Shown: piece by piece, positions 23,837 through 43,034 of the stretch
How positions within the stretch are numbered: position 1 is the first letter of the stretch
How the letters are laid out: every line of letters starts with the position of its first letter
Source: Diploscapter coronatus
Lineage: Eukaryota; Nematoda; Chromadorea; Rhabditida; Rhabditidae
Assembly (NCBI GenBank): GCA_964036155.1
Contig: OZ038423.1
Location: 40,191,249 to 40,255,248 of the forward strand
Reading direction: 5' to 3'
DNA length: 64,000 nucleotides
The notes under the pieces: model-generated
The model's database searches: none
Seen by the model: the letters and a program-made list of their open reading frames with translations, nothing else
What the model was told of the DNA's origin: nothing
Made by a program: the position numbers and the translations under genes

Positions 23837-26800
23837 ATGTCGTCTGAAAAAGATCCCGATGCGATCATCACATCTGTATCGCGCATCGCCAGCTGCGTGT
23901 CGATTGTGTCGTTGCTGCTGACCGCGGCTGCCTACATCGCCATTGTGAATGACATCGAGCGGTCTGCGGTCGAATTGGAGGCCGTTGGCAGACAGATGCA
24001 GGTCAGTCAGTCATCTCCGCATTTCGTGCTTTGGTTAATTTTCATCTCAATCAATCAGTTATTATCGACACACGATTTCTGTGCTTTGAAATACGCAGAT
24101 GATTTTTCTTACAAAATCAAAATACAAGGTGGTTTTTAGATCTCGAGAAATTTTCACGTATTTCACAGTTAGAGACAATCAGTAAAGGTTGCTAAAATAG
24201 TCGAATCAGCGAATCAGTTCTGCTAGAGAGTTGAGGGTTCCTATTTGTAAGACCATCATTCATTCACTCATTGACATCAGTGCGAATCAATGAGGGACAA
24301 AAGTCGAATGATGCATCTTGACAGGCGTAATTCAGTCAAACGTGTCCAGTAGATGCGGCGCGAAATTTCGCGCAATTCGATCACTTTTCATATTAAAAAT
24401 AATCTCATGGTTTAGCAATAGAAAAAAATGTAATTGTACTTGAGATAATTAATTCAATAAAGTAATGATAAATTTAATGATCACCAGAGTAATTCATGTT
24501 TAGGAAAAAAACCAAAATAGTCTAGTTTCAATGCTGATCTAAAACGATATTGAATTTTATACTGATTCTTATCCGATTGGATCATTTTGATAGACTTTAA
24601 AATAGAAGCGCAGTAAAAGATAATAAAATATCAAGATAACACCTAACCTAAATTCACCTTCTATAAGTTTATAAAATTATCAAAGGAAGAAATTACCGGT
24701 AAAAGTTTAGAAATTTAACCCCATGATAAATTCAATTTCTGATGCTCATTTTCAACTCTGAATATCTCTATTTAATTTTAGCTATTTCTAAAATTTGATA
24801 TAATTGATACGGTCTGAAGTCCTACTATTTAAAAATTAGAAGCACGTTAGGAATTTAGCTGAAGCTTGTCATGAGATGAACAAGATCTCGCTGCTTACGA
24901 AATGACAGTACTGAAATTCATGGCATTTTTTAATTCCGAAAATAGAGTAACAGAGTAATTCATCAGAATTGAAAATTTAGGCTGCTAAGACTTTGGCTCT
25001 AGAAGAATTGGAGGAATACGAATATCATCGCGGAAAGAGACAGAGTTGGTTCACTTCTGTGAAAGGATCGAAAAGAGGCAGAGGCAGAGGAAGAGGCAGA
25101 GGCAGACACAGATACGATGCAGACGCAGACGATTCGTCGCCCAGAGTTTGTGGTCAGTCACAATCATTCGTTCATTACAAGAAAAATAGAAAATTGGGAA
25201 TACAGAATTTATCAAAACAATGAAAGAATTTCCATATAAAATTAAAGATTGATAAATCAGATTCCAAATTTAGTTCCTTTTAGAAGGCTCTAAATAAAAA
25301 AAAACAGTTGTAAACTAATGAGCTCGATAAGGAACTAGGGTCGTAGAAAATAATTCAAGGCATAAAGAATAAGAGCACAGTCAAATCAAATAATAGAATG
25401 ATCGCAAAGTTTCGCCACGAATCATGTTCATAATCATATTCCTTTCAACGCTATTCAATACTAAACCACGATAGAATTTTGCTAACATACTCGGCGCTAA
25501 TTGGATGTGAATAGTAGCAGAATTTCATTTGGATTCAGGTTGAAGGTATTTCAAAATAAGTGGCAAGATTCTGTGATCAACCTAATAAGAATAAGAGAAT
25601 CCGCGCTTTACAATCAGAACGCTTAGCGTTGCATTCGGTGCATTTTCGACATAGTCGCGCTGTTTGTTTGTTATCAGTCGAATGAAGAATGGCCAAAAAT
25701 ATAAGGCATCACAGAAATTGCGATGATATGGTGATAAGGGGAATTGGAAGGCAACAAGGAAGTGGTTATTAGAAAATTAGGAAGTTCAATTGAAAAGGAC
25801 AAAAGTGAGAAATAAATGAAAAATGGGTTGGAAACGATGAAAACAGAAGAAGATGATGATAGAGTGGCAGAGAACGGGAGAGAAAGAGAGAAGGAAGAAA
25901 GGTAAGGAGATAGTGAAGGGTTGGAGGGCAAGGAGACGATTCACATCATTGGAACTGAGAAAACAACAGTAAATAGAACGAAGAAATGAGGGAGGAAAGA
26001 GTAGGAATTGTAAAGAAGTAAGCAGAAAGAGTGTCAGAGGCAGAAGTGACCATCGAAACAAAATCACTCGAGCTGCATCACTCATTGGCAAATCCACGAA
26101 AAAAGCTTATCAGTGATTTTTAAGAGCTCACAAAACTCAAATCCACATCAAAATTTCGTTCATTATCAAATGATATCCCTGTCCAAGGTTGAGATGACCT
26201 AACCAAAACGTGAAATAACTAAAGTTGCATGAAAATCTCGATAACTGGCAAACCGAGGCTGATAACCTCCAAACAAATAGGGCAAAAAAAGAAATAGGGC
26301 AATTCCCGACTCAGAGTGTATCTACTTTGATCTCTGGCGACCTTCAACATACTTACTTATCTGCCTGATATCATTGTCTTATTCATGAATACACGTCTCA
26401 TCGATCGATCGATCGATTCATGATAAACATTGTTACATTCTTATGACTAGACAATAAGTGCTTCATTGCAAAATATCTGTCAAATCGTGCAATAGATCGC
26501 ATAAAATTGGCACTGCACAGTCAACATCTGCCGCTTTCGGAAGATATAGATCATCACACTTGAGTTGCGTGAAAATTCTACCAATAGTTGAATCCATAAC
26601 GGAGATAAATGATTTCATCGGCTATAATATTCGAATATTGGAGCCAATGAATATTCCGAAATTATGTCGCGCAGTATAAAAATCATCGTACAATAACGGG
26701 GATATTCAGTGACTCGACTGGACCTGAACAGTGAAAGAAATAGCGTAAAATGAAATAGGAAAACACATCTTGTATCGCATATATTTACGAGTGAATTGAA

Positions 26801-29800
26801 ATTAAAATCATTTTCTATTTTCAGATTGTGCTGTCATCACATGCCCGAGAGGTATTTCTTTGTGTCGGAATTTATTCTCATAATTACTACATTTTAGGAC
26901 CGAGAGGAAAGCCAGCTAAGTTCAAAAAATTATTTATACCAATTTTAACACCTGATAAAAACGCTCGTTTCTTGAGAAGAAAAAATTCCTTATCGTTTCT
27001 ATTTTATGAACACCTGGTAAGATGGCTGAGGATGGAATATCGGGAGGTAAATTTGATGATTTTTTTTTTTTATCAATTCCCACGTCATCGTTTTAGAGCC
27101 TGGTCAGAAGGGTGTTGATGGAATTATGCAAGTTGAAGAAGGACAGCCTTGGTATGTCAGATTTTTGATTGAAAAATAAAGCGTATTTAATTCAGTCCAC
27201 CATGCCCCCGTGGACGTAAGTTTGCTCTTACTGTAGATAGCTTCATTGAAAAGGGATAACATTTCCTGATTCAACTAAACGAATTTACTATCAGTTTCAA
27301 GTCAGAGTAAAAAATTTCAGCTCGAGGGCCAGATGGCGAAAAGGGGGAGCAAGGTGGTTTTTTCACGAGATTCGACTAAAACTCATGGATATAATTTAGG
27401 CGAAAGGGGGAAGTCTGGAATTCCTGGTTTTTTTTAATTATTTTCTATACATGCATCAGCATTGAACTCTAGGAGAACCTGGCAAAGATGGAATAAACGA
27501 GCCTGGAATACCTGGTCCAAAGGGGATACGCGGACAAGCAGGTAAAGATGAGGTTACCTAATTCGCAGTTTAGGAAATCCAGTGTCTTACAGCGATACAC
27601 TTTACATCTGTAATAAACAAGTCATAAATTATTTAGGCAGGAACGGCGAACAAGGTCAAAAGGGTGAAGCTGGACGCGATTTTGTGCAGCTCGTTGGAGT
27701 TCCAGGCCCGAAAGGACCAAGTCAGTAAAATCATAGACTAATGGAACTTAGTCAGGCTAAAGTAACGATAACTCTCAAAGAAATCGTACTCTGGCATTTA
27801 TTTATACAGAACAAACCTCTTTCCAAATCTTATTTTGGATAAGTTATTGCTGAAAAGTTTATCCTTATTCTTATCAGAGTGGTTTTACTGTTTCGAAAAT
27901 TCAATAAAATTTGCAGTTGGTGCTCAAGGCCTCCAAGGTCCTCGAGGGGATCCGGTAAGATATAATCGAATTTCTAGCCATAACCCAAATCATTTTAGGG
28001 CGAACCAGGTATCTGAAGCTCTATTTGTATTTTTGCATGGCAAAAGACCGTTCAAATTCAGTGAATAGATAGATTTGAGAATCTTAAAAGTTGCTCGAAT
28101 TGAACACGTCTAACGCACGATAAAACCCCCATAAACTAACAATCTTTTAGGAATTCCTGCGGAGCCTGGATCAGGTAACCATAATTTTTACTCATATATC
28201 AAGTATTGTTTAAATTTTAGAGGGTCTGAAAGGAGCAGTGGGTGAACCAGGTAAGTTCCAATAAGCTAATATCGAGAATTTATCAAATTCGACGAAAGGT
28301 GAACCGGGTGAGACAGGCCATCGTGGGAAACAAGGGTATTTTTGCATTGCTAAGAAATTTAGTTAAGAAAAATGCTTTTAGAGCGAGAGGTCCTCCCGGA
28401 AAAGATTCGATTTATTGCGAATGTCCTCCAAGAGACGGTATTACTTCAAGTTCAAATGAAGATTATTTGCCTCTAACAGGGAGTGGAATTGCAAGCAAAT
28501 CGGGACTGTTGGCATTGTCGTCAAATTGGGAGTATTACAATAAAGGGGGCAAAGGCAGAGGCAGAGGCAAGGCCACAATCAGTGAAAATTTCGATCGCGG
28601 TACTCCCTCTTCGTCTTCATCTTCATCTCCATCTGAAGACTACGAAGAGCTCGTAAGCGCCGGAGTCGACAGAAAGTGAGTTGCTGAGCCTCGATTTTCC
28701 GGAAAAACGTGCAACTTATCTCGACATTGTTGCAAATCGAGCAAATTTTCTAAAGTTTAGGCTCATCACACTAATACGAATTTTTAATTGATACCTGTAT
28801 CAAACTTTCCTTTTTTAAAAGTAGCTATCAGTATCATAGATGGATCAAATTTTGAGTTCAAAAATTTATATCACCAAAGTCGAGGCATTGTTATAGACAA
28901 CGATTTTTACTCGATTGTTATTTTCATTTTAGCCCAACAGTAATCCAGACGATTCCTCCTGATGATCGACGAGTATCAGAAACATACTCGCACTTCTCGA
29001 TTCTGCCTTCTTCGAGTGGAAATGGACGTTTCCCAGGTCGAATCTCAACGGGCAGAGCAGGTTCGAGAGGGGGAGGCTTTGATGACACGTATGCAGAGCC
29101 GCGAAAGACGGCCAGAGATGATCCAAAGAAGGGTGGAGGACTGTTGCCTGGAGACGATACCTTTACAAAGTATGACAAAGTCACAGATTGTGTTTCAATT
29201 GAAGAGACGAGTATTGCTTTCACGGATAAAATCCACGCGAAGGAAAAGTTTAATAATTCGAAGTAGAAGGCAAAACTCAAAACATATTCTTCTTTGAGGC
29301 CGAAGCGACGTCAAAGTTCAGAAAATTTTCTCCTTCAAAATCGAAGGCGTTGTAGAAGTTCGGGAAAAAAATTCCAAAGTGACGGCGTCTTTAGACATGA
29401 CCTAAAAACTCGTGTTTTAACGAAATCTTAGTTTCACGCAACTTGTCACGAATGACAAAAATTTTGCGCACAAAATGTGGAAATAGACTTAATACTTGAT
29501 GAATCTAATTTCCAATCTTTCATGCTCATAAACAGTTTGCAAGATTTTCTGAAAGTCGTGATAACAAAATAATACACCGAGTTAATTCGCAATTGGCAAA
29601 AACCTTTCTATTTTAGACATTCTCCTGCTAGTTCTATCATCACTTATAAAGATTCCAGTGAGCAAAATGGCATCAATAACGTAAGTTGGGATTAGTTCTT
29701 TGTCTTAACTTCAGCAGTTAATTTAGCGCGTGATAATTCGTAATCGGAATGGTGGATCTCGCAAAATCCCAGTTGTAAATTCGAAAGGACTCGATTTCGA

Positions 29801-29858
29801 ATTCAGACGAAGACTACGCGCCAAGCTGAGAGCGCTCAGACGAAAGAAACTCCTATGA
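23837..29858 (+). CDS. Nematode cuticle collagen, highly intron-split
   Basis: Exon 1 (23837-24001) encodes a membrane-spanning N-terminal domain (VSRIASCVSIVSLLLTAAAY). Exon 2 (24981-25153) holds the processing site RGKRQ and a Gly-Arg repeat. Gly-X-Y segments then come from many tiny exons between 26825 and 28400, most split inside a Gly codon. They are flanked by Cys pairs: CAVITCPRG, GQPCPPCPRG and, after the triple helix, SIYCECPPRDG. Segments include PRGPDGEKGEQG, GEPGKDGINEPGIPGPKG and GARGPPGKD. A long non-collagenous tail follows (28400-28677, 28932-29264, 29617-29680, 29727-29858), ending RRKKLL. Known cuticle collagens are secreted, cleaved at the RxxR-type site and cross-linked by these Cys pairs. 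The tail of well over 200 residues is longer than usual. Joining exon 29264 to the next uses a donor overlapping an in-frame TAG. The join near 26916-27007 lacks usual splice signals. Confidence 0.88.
25075..25110 (+). repeat. Gly-Arg codon repeat inside the collagen
   Basis: A short tandem of AGAGGC/AGAGGA units encodes alternating Arg and Gly just after the processing site in collagen exon 2. A smaller copy of the same motif recurs at about 28553-28572 in the C-terminal tail exon. Confidence 0.75.
26399..26418. repeat. (ATCG)n microsatellite
   Basis: Four to five perfect ATCG tetranucleotide units within the long second collagen intron. Confidence 0.8.
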
Positions 29859-30345
29859 ATGAATCGATATTTGCGATGATTCGACTAAATAAACAGTTAT
29901 TTGATTCACCTATTGCGAAATTTCTATCGTAAATCAGACAGTCACAAATTCGACACACTAATTAACACGATTTTCACCAATTATTCGTCGTTACGAAATA
30001 TAAAATCTTTATGAACTTTCATGCAATTCATCTTTCTCTATTCATTATTTCGTTGGCTTTCTCGATTTGCCTCTTTCCTTTTCGTTCTCATGTTTCCCAT
30101 CCACTCTCTTTCCCTCTCTCTATGTCTCACTTATCGCGTTTTTTCTTTCTATGCTCTCTAGTGCCTTTGCGCTCACCCATAGACATCTTTAGTTAGCAGA
30201 ATTTCGAAATGTTTCGCAGTTCTTTGTGTTTTTCGTGGTTTACGCTATAGCCTGTCAGTTGAATTTAACCTATTTGAACTCGAAATCATTTTCCTTCATA
30301 GTTCTATTCAAATCGACATATTTTGAAGAGCATTTTCAGTTCTAA
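29859..30345 (+). promoter_or_regulatory. Intergenic region with collagen 3' end and ABC transporter promoter
   Basis: Contains the collagen polyadenylation signal at 29888-29893, a CT-rich tract at about 30050-30130, and a GCATTTTCAG acceptor ending at 30339, seven bases before the transporter ATG. The acceptor fits a trans-splice site. No TATA box is obvious. Confidence 0.5.
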
Positions 30346-37790
<7,445 letters not shown>

Positions 37791-38270
37791 AAAAAAACTG
37801 TAGAATCTCATATCGGATACCAGTCTGTTATTTTCTGAGGAATTTTAATCAAGCCCATCTCGGTGTTGTTTTGTAAAACGTGTTATTTTTGATCTCTTTT
37901 CAACAATTGGGCATTTTTAGAATATTTTCAAATGTTTTAAATTCAAGAAATAAATTTACCTGTTCTAGAATAAAAATTCGCTTCTGACAGATGATCGTTC
38001 TGCTTTGTCGAACCTAAACAGTAATCCGTTTTCATCTAATTTTCATCTTCAGCTGATCTCATACACAACCTTTCTCTAGTTGCTGAGCCATTTTGACGCT
38101 AGTTTCCGTCTTTTTGCCTCCATGTTCAATCCGCCGGACAAGAGTTTTCTGTAGTCGCTAACTCTCTTCGACACTTTCTTTCTTCATTCTGCCTCAAGCT
38201 CTTCCCAATCGCTACGTTTCACCCTAGTTTGACAATTATCCATCCAAACGCAACTAATGAACTTACATCA

Positions 38271-38554
38271 TACAGTGGTGAAGAAAACGAGTTTGAAACA
38301 ATGCATGATTCATGAAAATCCGCATAGTCAGATTTGACTGAAGCGCAATTATTCTGAAGTTTTCCAAACTCGACGATATCATCAAATGAATATAAACCTA
38401 ATAATTTTATCTAGGTTTTTATTGATAACCTCAAAAATCAATTCAATTTTATGAGCAGGGGTGTTCGGAATTCCGATTTCGAATTCGAATTTTTCAAAAT
38501 TGAAATTCCGCATACCCCTGCTTATGAGTGTTCCAACTTTCGTGCGTCACTGTA
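38271..38554. mobile_element. MITE-like element with Tc1/mariner-style ends
   Basis: Begins TACAGTGGTGAAGAAAACGA and ends with a sequence whose reverse complement is TACAGTGACGCACGAAAGTT. The shared TACAGTG start and TA edge are typical of Tc1/mariner-derived elements. It is about 284 bases with no transposase. The arms match only partly beyond the first seven bases, so this is a tentative call. Confidence 0.35.
38451..38525. repeat. Palindromic repeat with CAGGGGTG ends
   Basis: Left arm ATGAGCAGGGGTGTTCGGAA and right arm, read in reverse complement, ATAAGCAGGGGTATGCGGAA are imperfect inverted copies around GAATTCGAA-rich DNA. Related words occur at 10180-10260 and 18510-18590, and CAGGGGTG-like ends bound the hairpin at 856-938. 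Confidence 0.6.
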
Positions 38555-38990
38555 ATCAAATGATGTCAAGCTATTTCGAGAAATTCTGAGGAGTTCAAAG
38601 ATATTCACTGATTTCGTCCTGAAGAAATAAAAAAAACCAGCATAATAATCATTGATCAGAACATCGACGCTAGAAATGCAAAAACAGTGCTGCAAAATTA
38701 AAGAATATCGAGAGAAGCATCATTTTCTGAATTCTAAAAACCTCACACAAAATAACCACGCAGAAGAAAATGGATTTGATCTAACGAAAAATTATTGCTA
38801 AGCTATTGTCAGTAAAAACGCTAACAGTTGGCTAGGATATTTTATTGAGCAAGGTATGCTTTATGCAAAAATCATGGGAAAATATCTCTTCTAATGCCAC
38901 TTTATTATTCTGAACAGCTATAATTTATTAATTCAAGATATAATAAGCTAACGATCAGTATGTGCAAAGTCGAATGATACCAATAATTGA

Positions 38991-39872
38991 TTAATTGGAA
39001 TTGTTTGATGAACTACTATGGCTTGTATGCATGTAGTATGATTTGTGCTGTCTTGCCCCTGGAGCTTCGACTTGCATTGCGCTCATAGCAGCAGGCGAAT
39101 TTCTATACGATTCGTGCAGTGCTTGATTGCGAGCATCATCAGTTACTCCTCTCACCCAGTCCTGCATGTAATCCATATTTCTCTTGGTTTCCGCTTCAAT
39201 TTCCTGGTTCGTCTGCTTTTCAGCAGCTTCAGTTTCCCTTTGCCTTGCCTCACCATCAGTGTGTCTGCTTGCAACTTCACGAGTCCTTTTCTTCCCTTCC
39301 TCTGCAATCTGACGAATTCTGCTCTTCATCTCCTCCATTTGGTGTCTCAATTCATCAGTCGAAGTCTGCATTCTGTTTCTGGTTTCATGCCCTTCATGCC
39401 CTCTGCCATCTTCATTCGTCTTGGTCGTCACTCCATGTTGTCTTGCTTGATACTGATGATTGTGCTGACTCTGCTGATGTTGTCTTTCTCTTTCCTGCTC
39501 CATTCTTCTCGCCTCCTCCTCAGGGTTCCTTGTTCCCTGATAATCAGCATGACTGTCGTAATTGCCATTCTTGCTGTCGTAAATCTTCACTCTGTTGCCA
39601 TCGGAATACACGGCGAAACTTTCAGTTTTTCCGTTTCCCTAAAACATATCCTGGTCAGAGAGAAATTATAATAGTCCTACTGAGGGTCCGAATGAAAAAT
39701 GACGATGAAATCGATGAGGTGACCTTGGGAAGGTATCGAAGAAATCTTCACCCGAATTCATCCAGTCGACGTAGTGACGACCATAGCTCGGATGACCGTT
39801 TGTCGAAAAATCGATTACAAATGACGATGCAAGGGATGCAAAAGTAAAGAGGAGAACGATAGTCAATTGCAT
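38991..39872 (-). CDS. Secreted charged helical protein A (tandem family of three)
   Basis: Two exons. The first (39872 to about 39682) encodes a signal peptide (MQLTIVLLFTFASLASSF) and a His/Phe/Asp-rich stretch ending FSFGPS. The intron is phase 0 with a GTAGGA donor and TTTTAG acceptor. The second exon (about 39632-38991) is a long Glu/Gln/Arg/His-rich region with heptad-like blocks (EEEARRMEQERERQHQQSQ, DELRHQMEEMKSRIRQIAEE), then a Ser/Asn tail. A TTTAG acceptor lies four bases before the ATG. No family is recognised. Layout, orientation and intron phase match the two neighbours upstream, which suggests local duplication followed by fast divergence. It is probably extracellular; function unknown. 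Large frames on the opposite strand here are shadows of the charged repeats. Confidence 0.75.
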
Positions 39873-40488
39873 CTCCTAAATTCAAGATGAAAATTATCAT
39901 AAAACGATTTTTGAATTTTTGAAAAGTTGAAGAATAAAACCGAGAACTAAGCAGCCAGAACTCATCAGTCGATGATGTTCGCAAATGAGCATCAGAAATG
40001 TGAACGGAAGAGTTGTCAACAGCTGACTAGAATTGCTTTCTGAAGGTCAGCAAGATGATTTTTTCAAGAGTCAAATTTCAGGATAGAGAAAATCTTCAAG
40101 AACCTTCTAACTGAAACACAGCAAAAAATAACAATTTCATCAGAAATTCCTGTACTTTGATAATTAAAACAATTTATCTGATTCAATAAATATTTGGAGT
40201 CGTCACATTATATACAAAGGATAAATGAATATGAAAACCATTTAGAAACATTTTTTTTTAAAATAAATATCAAGTCGTAATTATGTATAATAGTGTAGTA
40301 TAAAATAGATACTTTGCATCGTTTTATCATCTCCTGTTTCAGCTATTTGCGATGAAATAATTATTTTGAAATCACAAATATCGGTGTTCAAAATTTCTAT
40401 ATAAAGGGTAGCATGGAAGCGAGTAATGCTAAACTTTTATTCAGGAACAGTAATCTTCAGCACCAGAATGGGTAAGATCAGAATAAAG
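39873..40488. other. Intergenic region between charged genes A and B
   Basis: AT-rich. A TATA-like TGTATATAAT lies near 40205-40216 on the minus strand, about 340 bases before gene A, and TCTATATAAAGGG lies at about 40396-40408 on the + strand with no gene to serve. Nothing else is seen. Confidence 0.35.
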
Positions 40489-41570
40489 TCAGTTCCGCCC
40501 TCTGCTCAATGCCGCTTGTTGTCGTGCCTGAGCTATAGCCATGGCTTTTTTAAGTCTTTCAGCCCGTTCTCGAGCTCTCTCCTTCATTATTTCTTGCGCT
40601 TCTCGTTCCCTTTCCCGTGCAAATACTCCGGCTTCTTTCATTCGCTCTTCCTTCAACCGTTCCTTCTCCTTTTTTATCGCAACTTCTTCTTGTTTCCTCT
40701 GCTCTCTCTCCAATTGTCCTTCCTTCATGAAAGCTTCCATTTCCTTTATTCTTTCCTGTCGTTGCCGTTCCCTTTCTCTGGCAATGGCTTCAGCCTCATA
40801 GTCTCGAGTTCCAAAGTCTGTGATGTTTTCTAGCTCGTCAATCTGCACATCGTGGCCTTTCTCGATTGGTTCATTTCTTTTTGCTCTGATATGAATAGCC
40901 AACGGTGAATTATTCAATGACCATTTCTGAAACGACAATAACAAATATCATTCATTTGAATGTGACAAATGAGAATCAATTTTGGGATTTTTGGAACGAG
41001 AACTTGAAAAACGGAATAAAAGTTCTGGCTTATCCCTATATTAGAAAACGCAAGCTCATTCTCCGATAAAGATACAAAAAAGCATAAAAATAAACAACTT
41101 TGAAATTAAAAATCGGAAAGGGTACCCTCGAAGGTCATGTTTCAGAAAATCTTTGTCCAGATTAGTGATAATTCCATGAAAGGGTTGTTCCAAAAATTCG
41201 ACCGAAATTTCACAATATACACAACACCGCGAGGTTTCTGTATAACGAAAAAGTTGCCCATTTTTGAGTGCCCAACTTGGCGGACTTCGTTAGCCAAAAC
41301 CAATCCTTCTAAGCGTCTTAATTAAGGAACACCAATCAATTCTGGATAAAAATTGAGACGGACTTTGGATTACCTGAGCCTATTTGCGTTCTCTATTTCT
41401 CCCTTAGATGGAATAAATAAGTGCCAAACCTGATAAAAATTTTCGCGTTCAGCGGATTCAAGCACTTGTTGGCTGTTACTCTGTTGAAGTTGATGTCTCC
41501 TTCGCGATGCATCGAATGGAATAGCACAAGAAATTATGATAGCGGTACAGAAAATGAATAATTTCATCAT
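40489..41570 (-). CDS. Secreted charged helical protein B (tandem family of three)
   Basis: Two exons. The first (41570 to about 41430) gives the signal peptide MMKLFIFCTAIIISCAIPFD, then an Arg/Gln-rich stretch ending ENFYQ. A phase-0 intron (donor GTTTGG) follows. The second exon (about 40926-40489) starts KWSLNNSPLAIHI and is then almost pure Glu/Arg/Lys with Met and Ala (REREAQEIMKERARERAERL), predicted to be one long helix or coiled coil. Total length is about 190 residues. The intron position after a (F/Y)xQ-type end is shared with gene C. No enzymatic motif is seen. I do not recognise the family. Confidence 0.75.
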
Positions 41571-42103
41571 TAAGTTATGATTTTGGAATATCTTGAAACA
41601 AGATGTAGTACTTTTCTTTCACAGAATATATTTTAGAGCAAAGCGAGGCAAAAGCTCACCGCAGGAGATGTTTATGATCAGAACACTGAAAAGTGTCGGA
41701 ATGCAGATCGCAAAAATAGCCGCGAACGAAGAAGATTCTATAAGCAACTGACGAGGTTGTCATGAGAAGGTCAGGCTGCATAGTTTGATGGGGAATAAAT
41801 ACAGAAGAACTGAAGACTCGAAAAACACTTTACAACAGAAAACCAAATCATAACGCTCTGTCTGGGTTGTGACGATGTTTGGTGTGAAATGAGGGAGAAA
41901 TGATGAAATGCTTACAGTATGCTAGTAAGTGAAGTACATAATTCTTGCACATTTGTTAGATACGACTTTAAGCAAACTTATTCTATATAACCTCTACTTG
42001 GTATAATTATAAAAAATATTCTAAGCTTTATTAAAATTTATACAACAATTATTAAAAATAAATTTACATCGTAATTAAATAAGCAATAATAAATTTATGG
42101 CGT
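41571..42103. other. Intergenic region between charged genes B and C
   Basis: Holds the promoter of gene B and the 3' end of gene C. A + strand frame at 41637-41765, preceded by a TTTTAG acceptor, is open for 42 codons (rich in Arg, Lys, Asn) up to TGA, but no partner exon is visible. Confidence 0.35.
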
Positions 42104-43034
42104 TCAGAATCTCTCAACAGAGTCGCTGTCCTGCATGATGATCGGATGTCTGCGAGTGTGGTGTTCCCTACGGAGCTGTGCCTTGTGCTGTCTCTCCCGT
42201 TCGTGCATCTCCTCCTTGTGGTGCTTGTTGCGCACTCTTCTCTCGCGATCATGTCTTCGTGCTTCCATTCTCCTCTCGACATCCACGTGATTCTGATGGA
42301 CTCGTCCTTTTCTCTCCTCCTCCTGAGCCCGAATCTGTGCTTCCCTCTGTCGCTCCTGCACTTCAGCCTCGTGTTCTCTGTTCCACTGTGTCAATCGAGT
42401 TTCTCTCTCCGGTTCATCTCTTCTTCGTCGGTAGCGAGGCATGTTTGGCCGATACTCGCGATCCCATTCCTAAATTACATGAAACCAATTTCAGTAGAAC
42501 TTTTGAAGAAAGATCGTTATTTTTACAAGTTCAAAAATTCGTTTGGGTTCATTTGATTTAAAGAATAATTGGAGAACGGAGTTATCATGACCAAACTAAA
42601 ATTAAATTTTAAAAAGTGAGCAGTTGTTGATAGTGAAGATTTTTTGCAATGCATTTTTGTCAATTCATTTCATTCGAGTGTAATAAAATAGCAAGAAAGT
42701 CTTATGCTTCACTGAAATGCCAAGCAAACCTAAAAGACTGTCGAAGTTATTAAAATTACGAATTCAGATAGAATATAGTTTTTGAGGACAAGTTTCACTG
42801 ATTAAAATAGATAATTTGAAGGAACCCCGATGAGATATTTATCAATGGCCATAATTTAAAAGGATTTTTTTAGAAAGAATCTATCCAACTCACTTGATCG
42901 AATTCGACTTCAGACGAAGCGGTCAGAAGAGGTCCGCCCACACCCTGTGTCTGGTCTCTGTCCCTTCTGCGCCAAGGATCGAGAGGAGCTGCCTGAGAAA
43001 GGACGATGATCGCACAGATTATGAGCAATCGCAT
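42104..43034 (-). CDS. Secreted charged helical protein C (tandem family of three)
   Basis: Two exons. The first (43034 to about 42894) encodes the signal peptide MRLLIICAIIVLSQAAPLD, then an Arg/Asp stretch ending SSEVEFDQ with a GTGAGT donor. The second (about 42467-42104) starts EWDREYRPNMPRYRRRRDE and is dominated by Arg, Glu, His and Gln (VERRMEARRHDRERRVRNKH), ending DSDSVERF. It is about 168 residues and strongly basic. Signal peptide, phase-0 intron and charged second exon match genes A and B. A structural or antimicrobial role, or a role in secretory granules, would all be guesses. Confidence 0.75.

Larger units (their letters stand above)
37791..38990. other. Intergenic region between ABC transporter and secreted-protein cluster
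   Basis: Holds the transporter polyadenylation signal (37949-37954), a MITE-like element (38271-38554) and AT-rich DNA. A moderately GC-rich stretch at 38060-38220 has no convincing frame. Confidence 0.5.

Noticed and set aside
25674..26097. Minus-strand frames of 85 and 103 codons inside a collagen intron
   Set aside because: Low-complexity purine tract; two frames open at once, no family.
39045..39847. Two overlapping + strand frames of 208 and 242 codons
   Set aside because: They lie antisense to secreted protein A and come from its charged codon repeats; no start context, splice signals or family.
40426..40833. + strand frame of 135 codons
   Set aside because: Antisense to the charged second exon of secreted protein B.
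41637..41765. + strand 42-codon frame after a TTTTAG acceptor
   Set aside because: No upstream exon on the + strand and it overlaps the promoter of a minus gene; kept only as a remark.
42146..42561. + strand frames of 136 and 127 codons
   Set aside because: Antisense shadows of the Arg/Glu-rich exon of secreted protein C.
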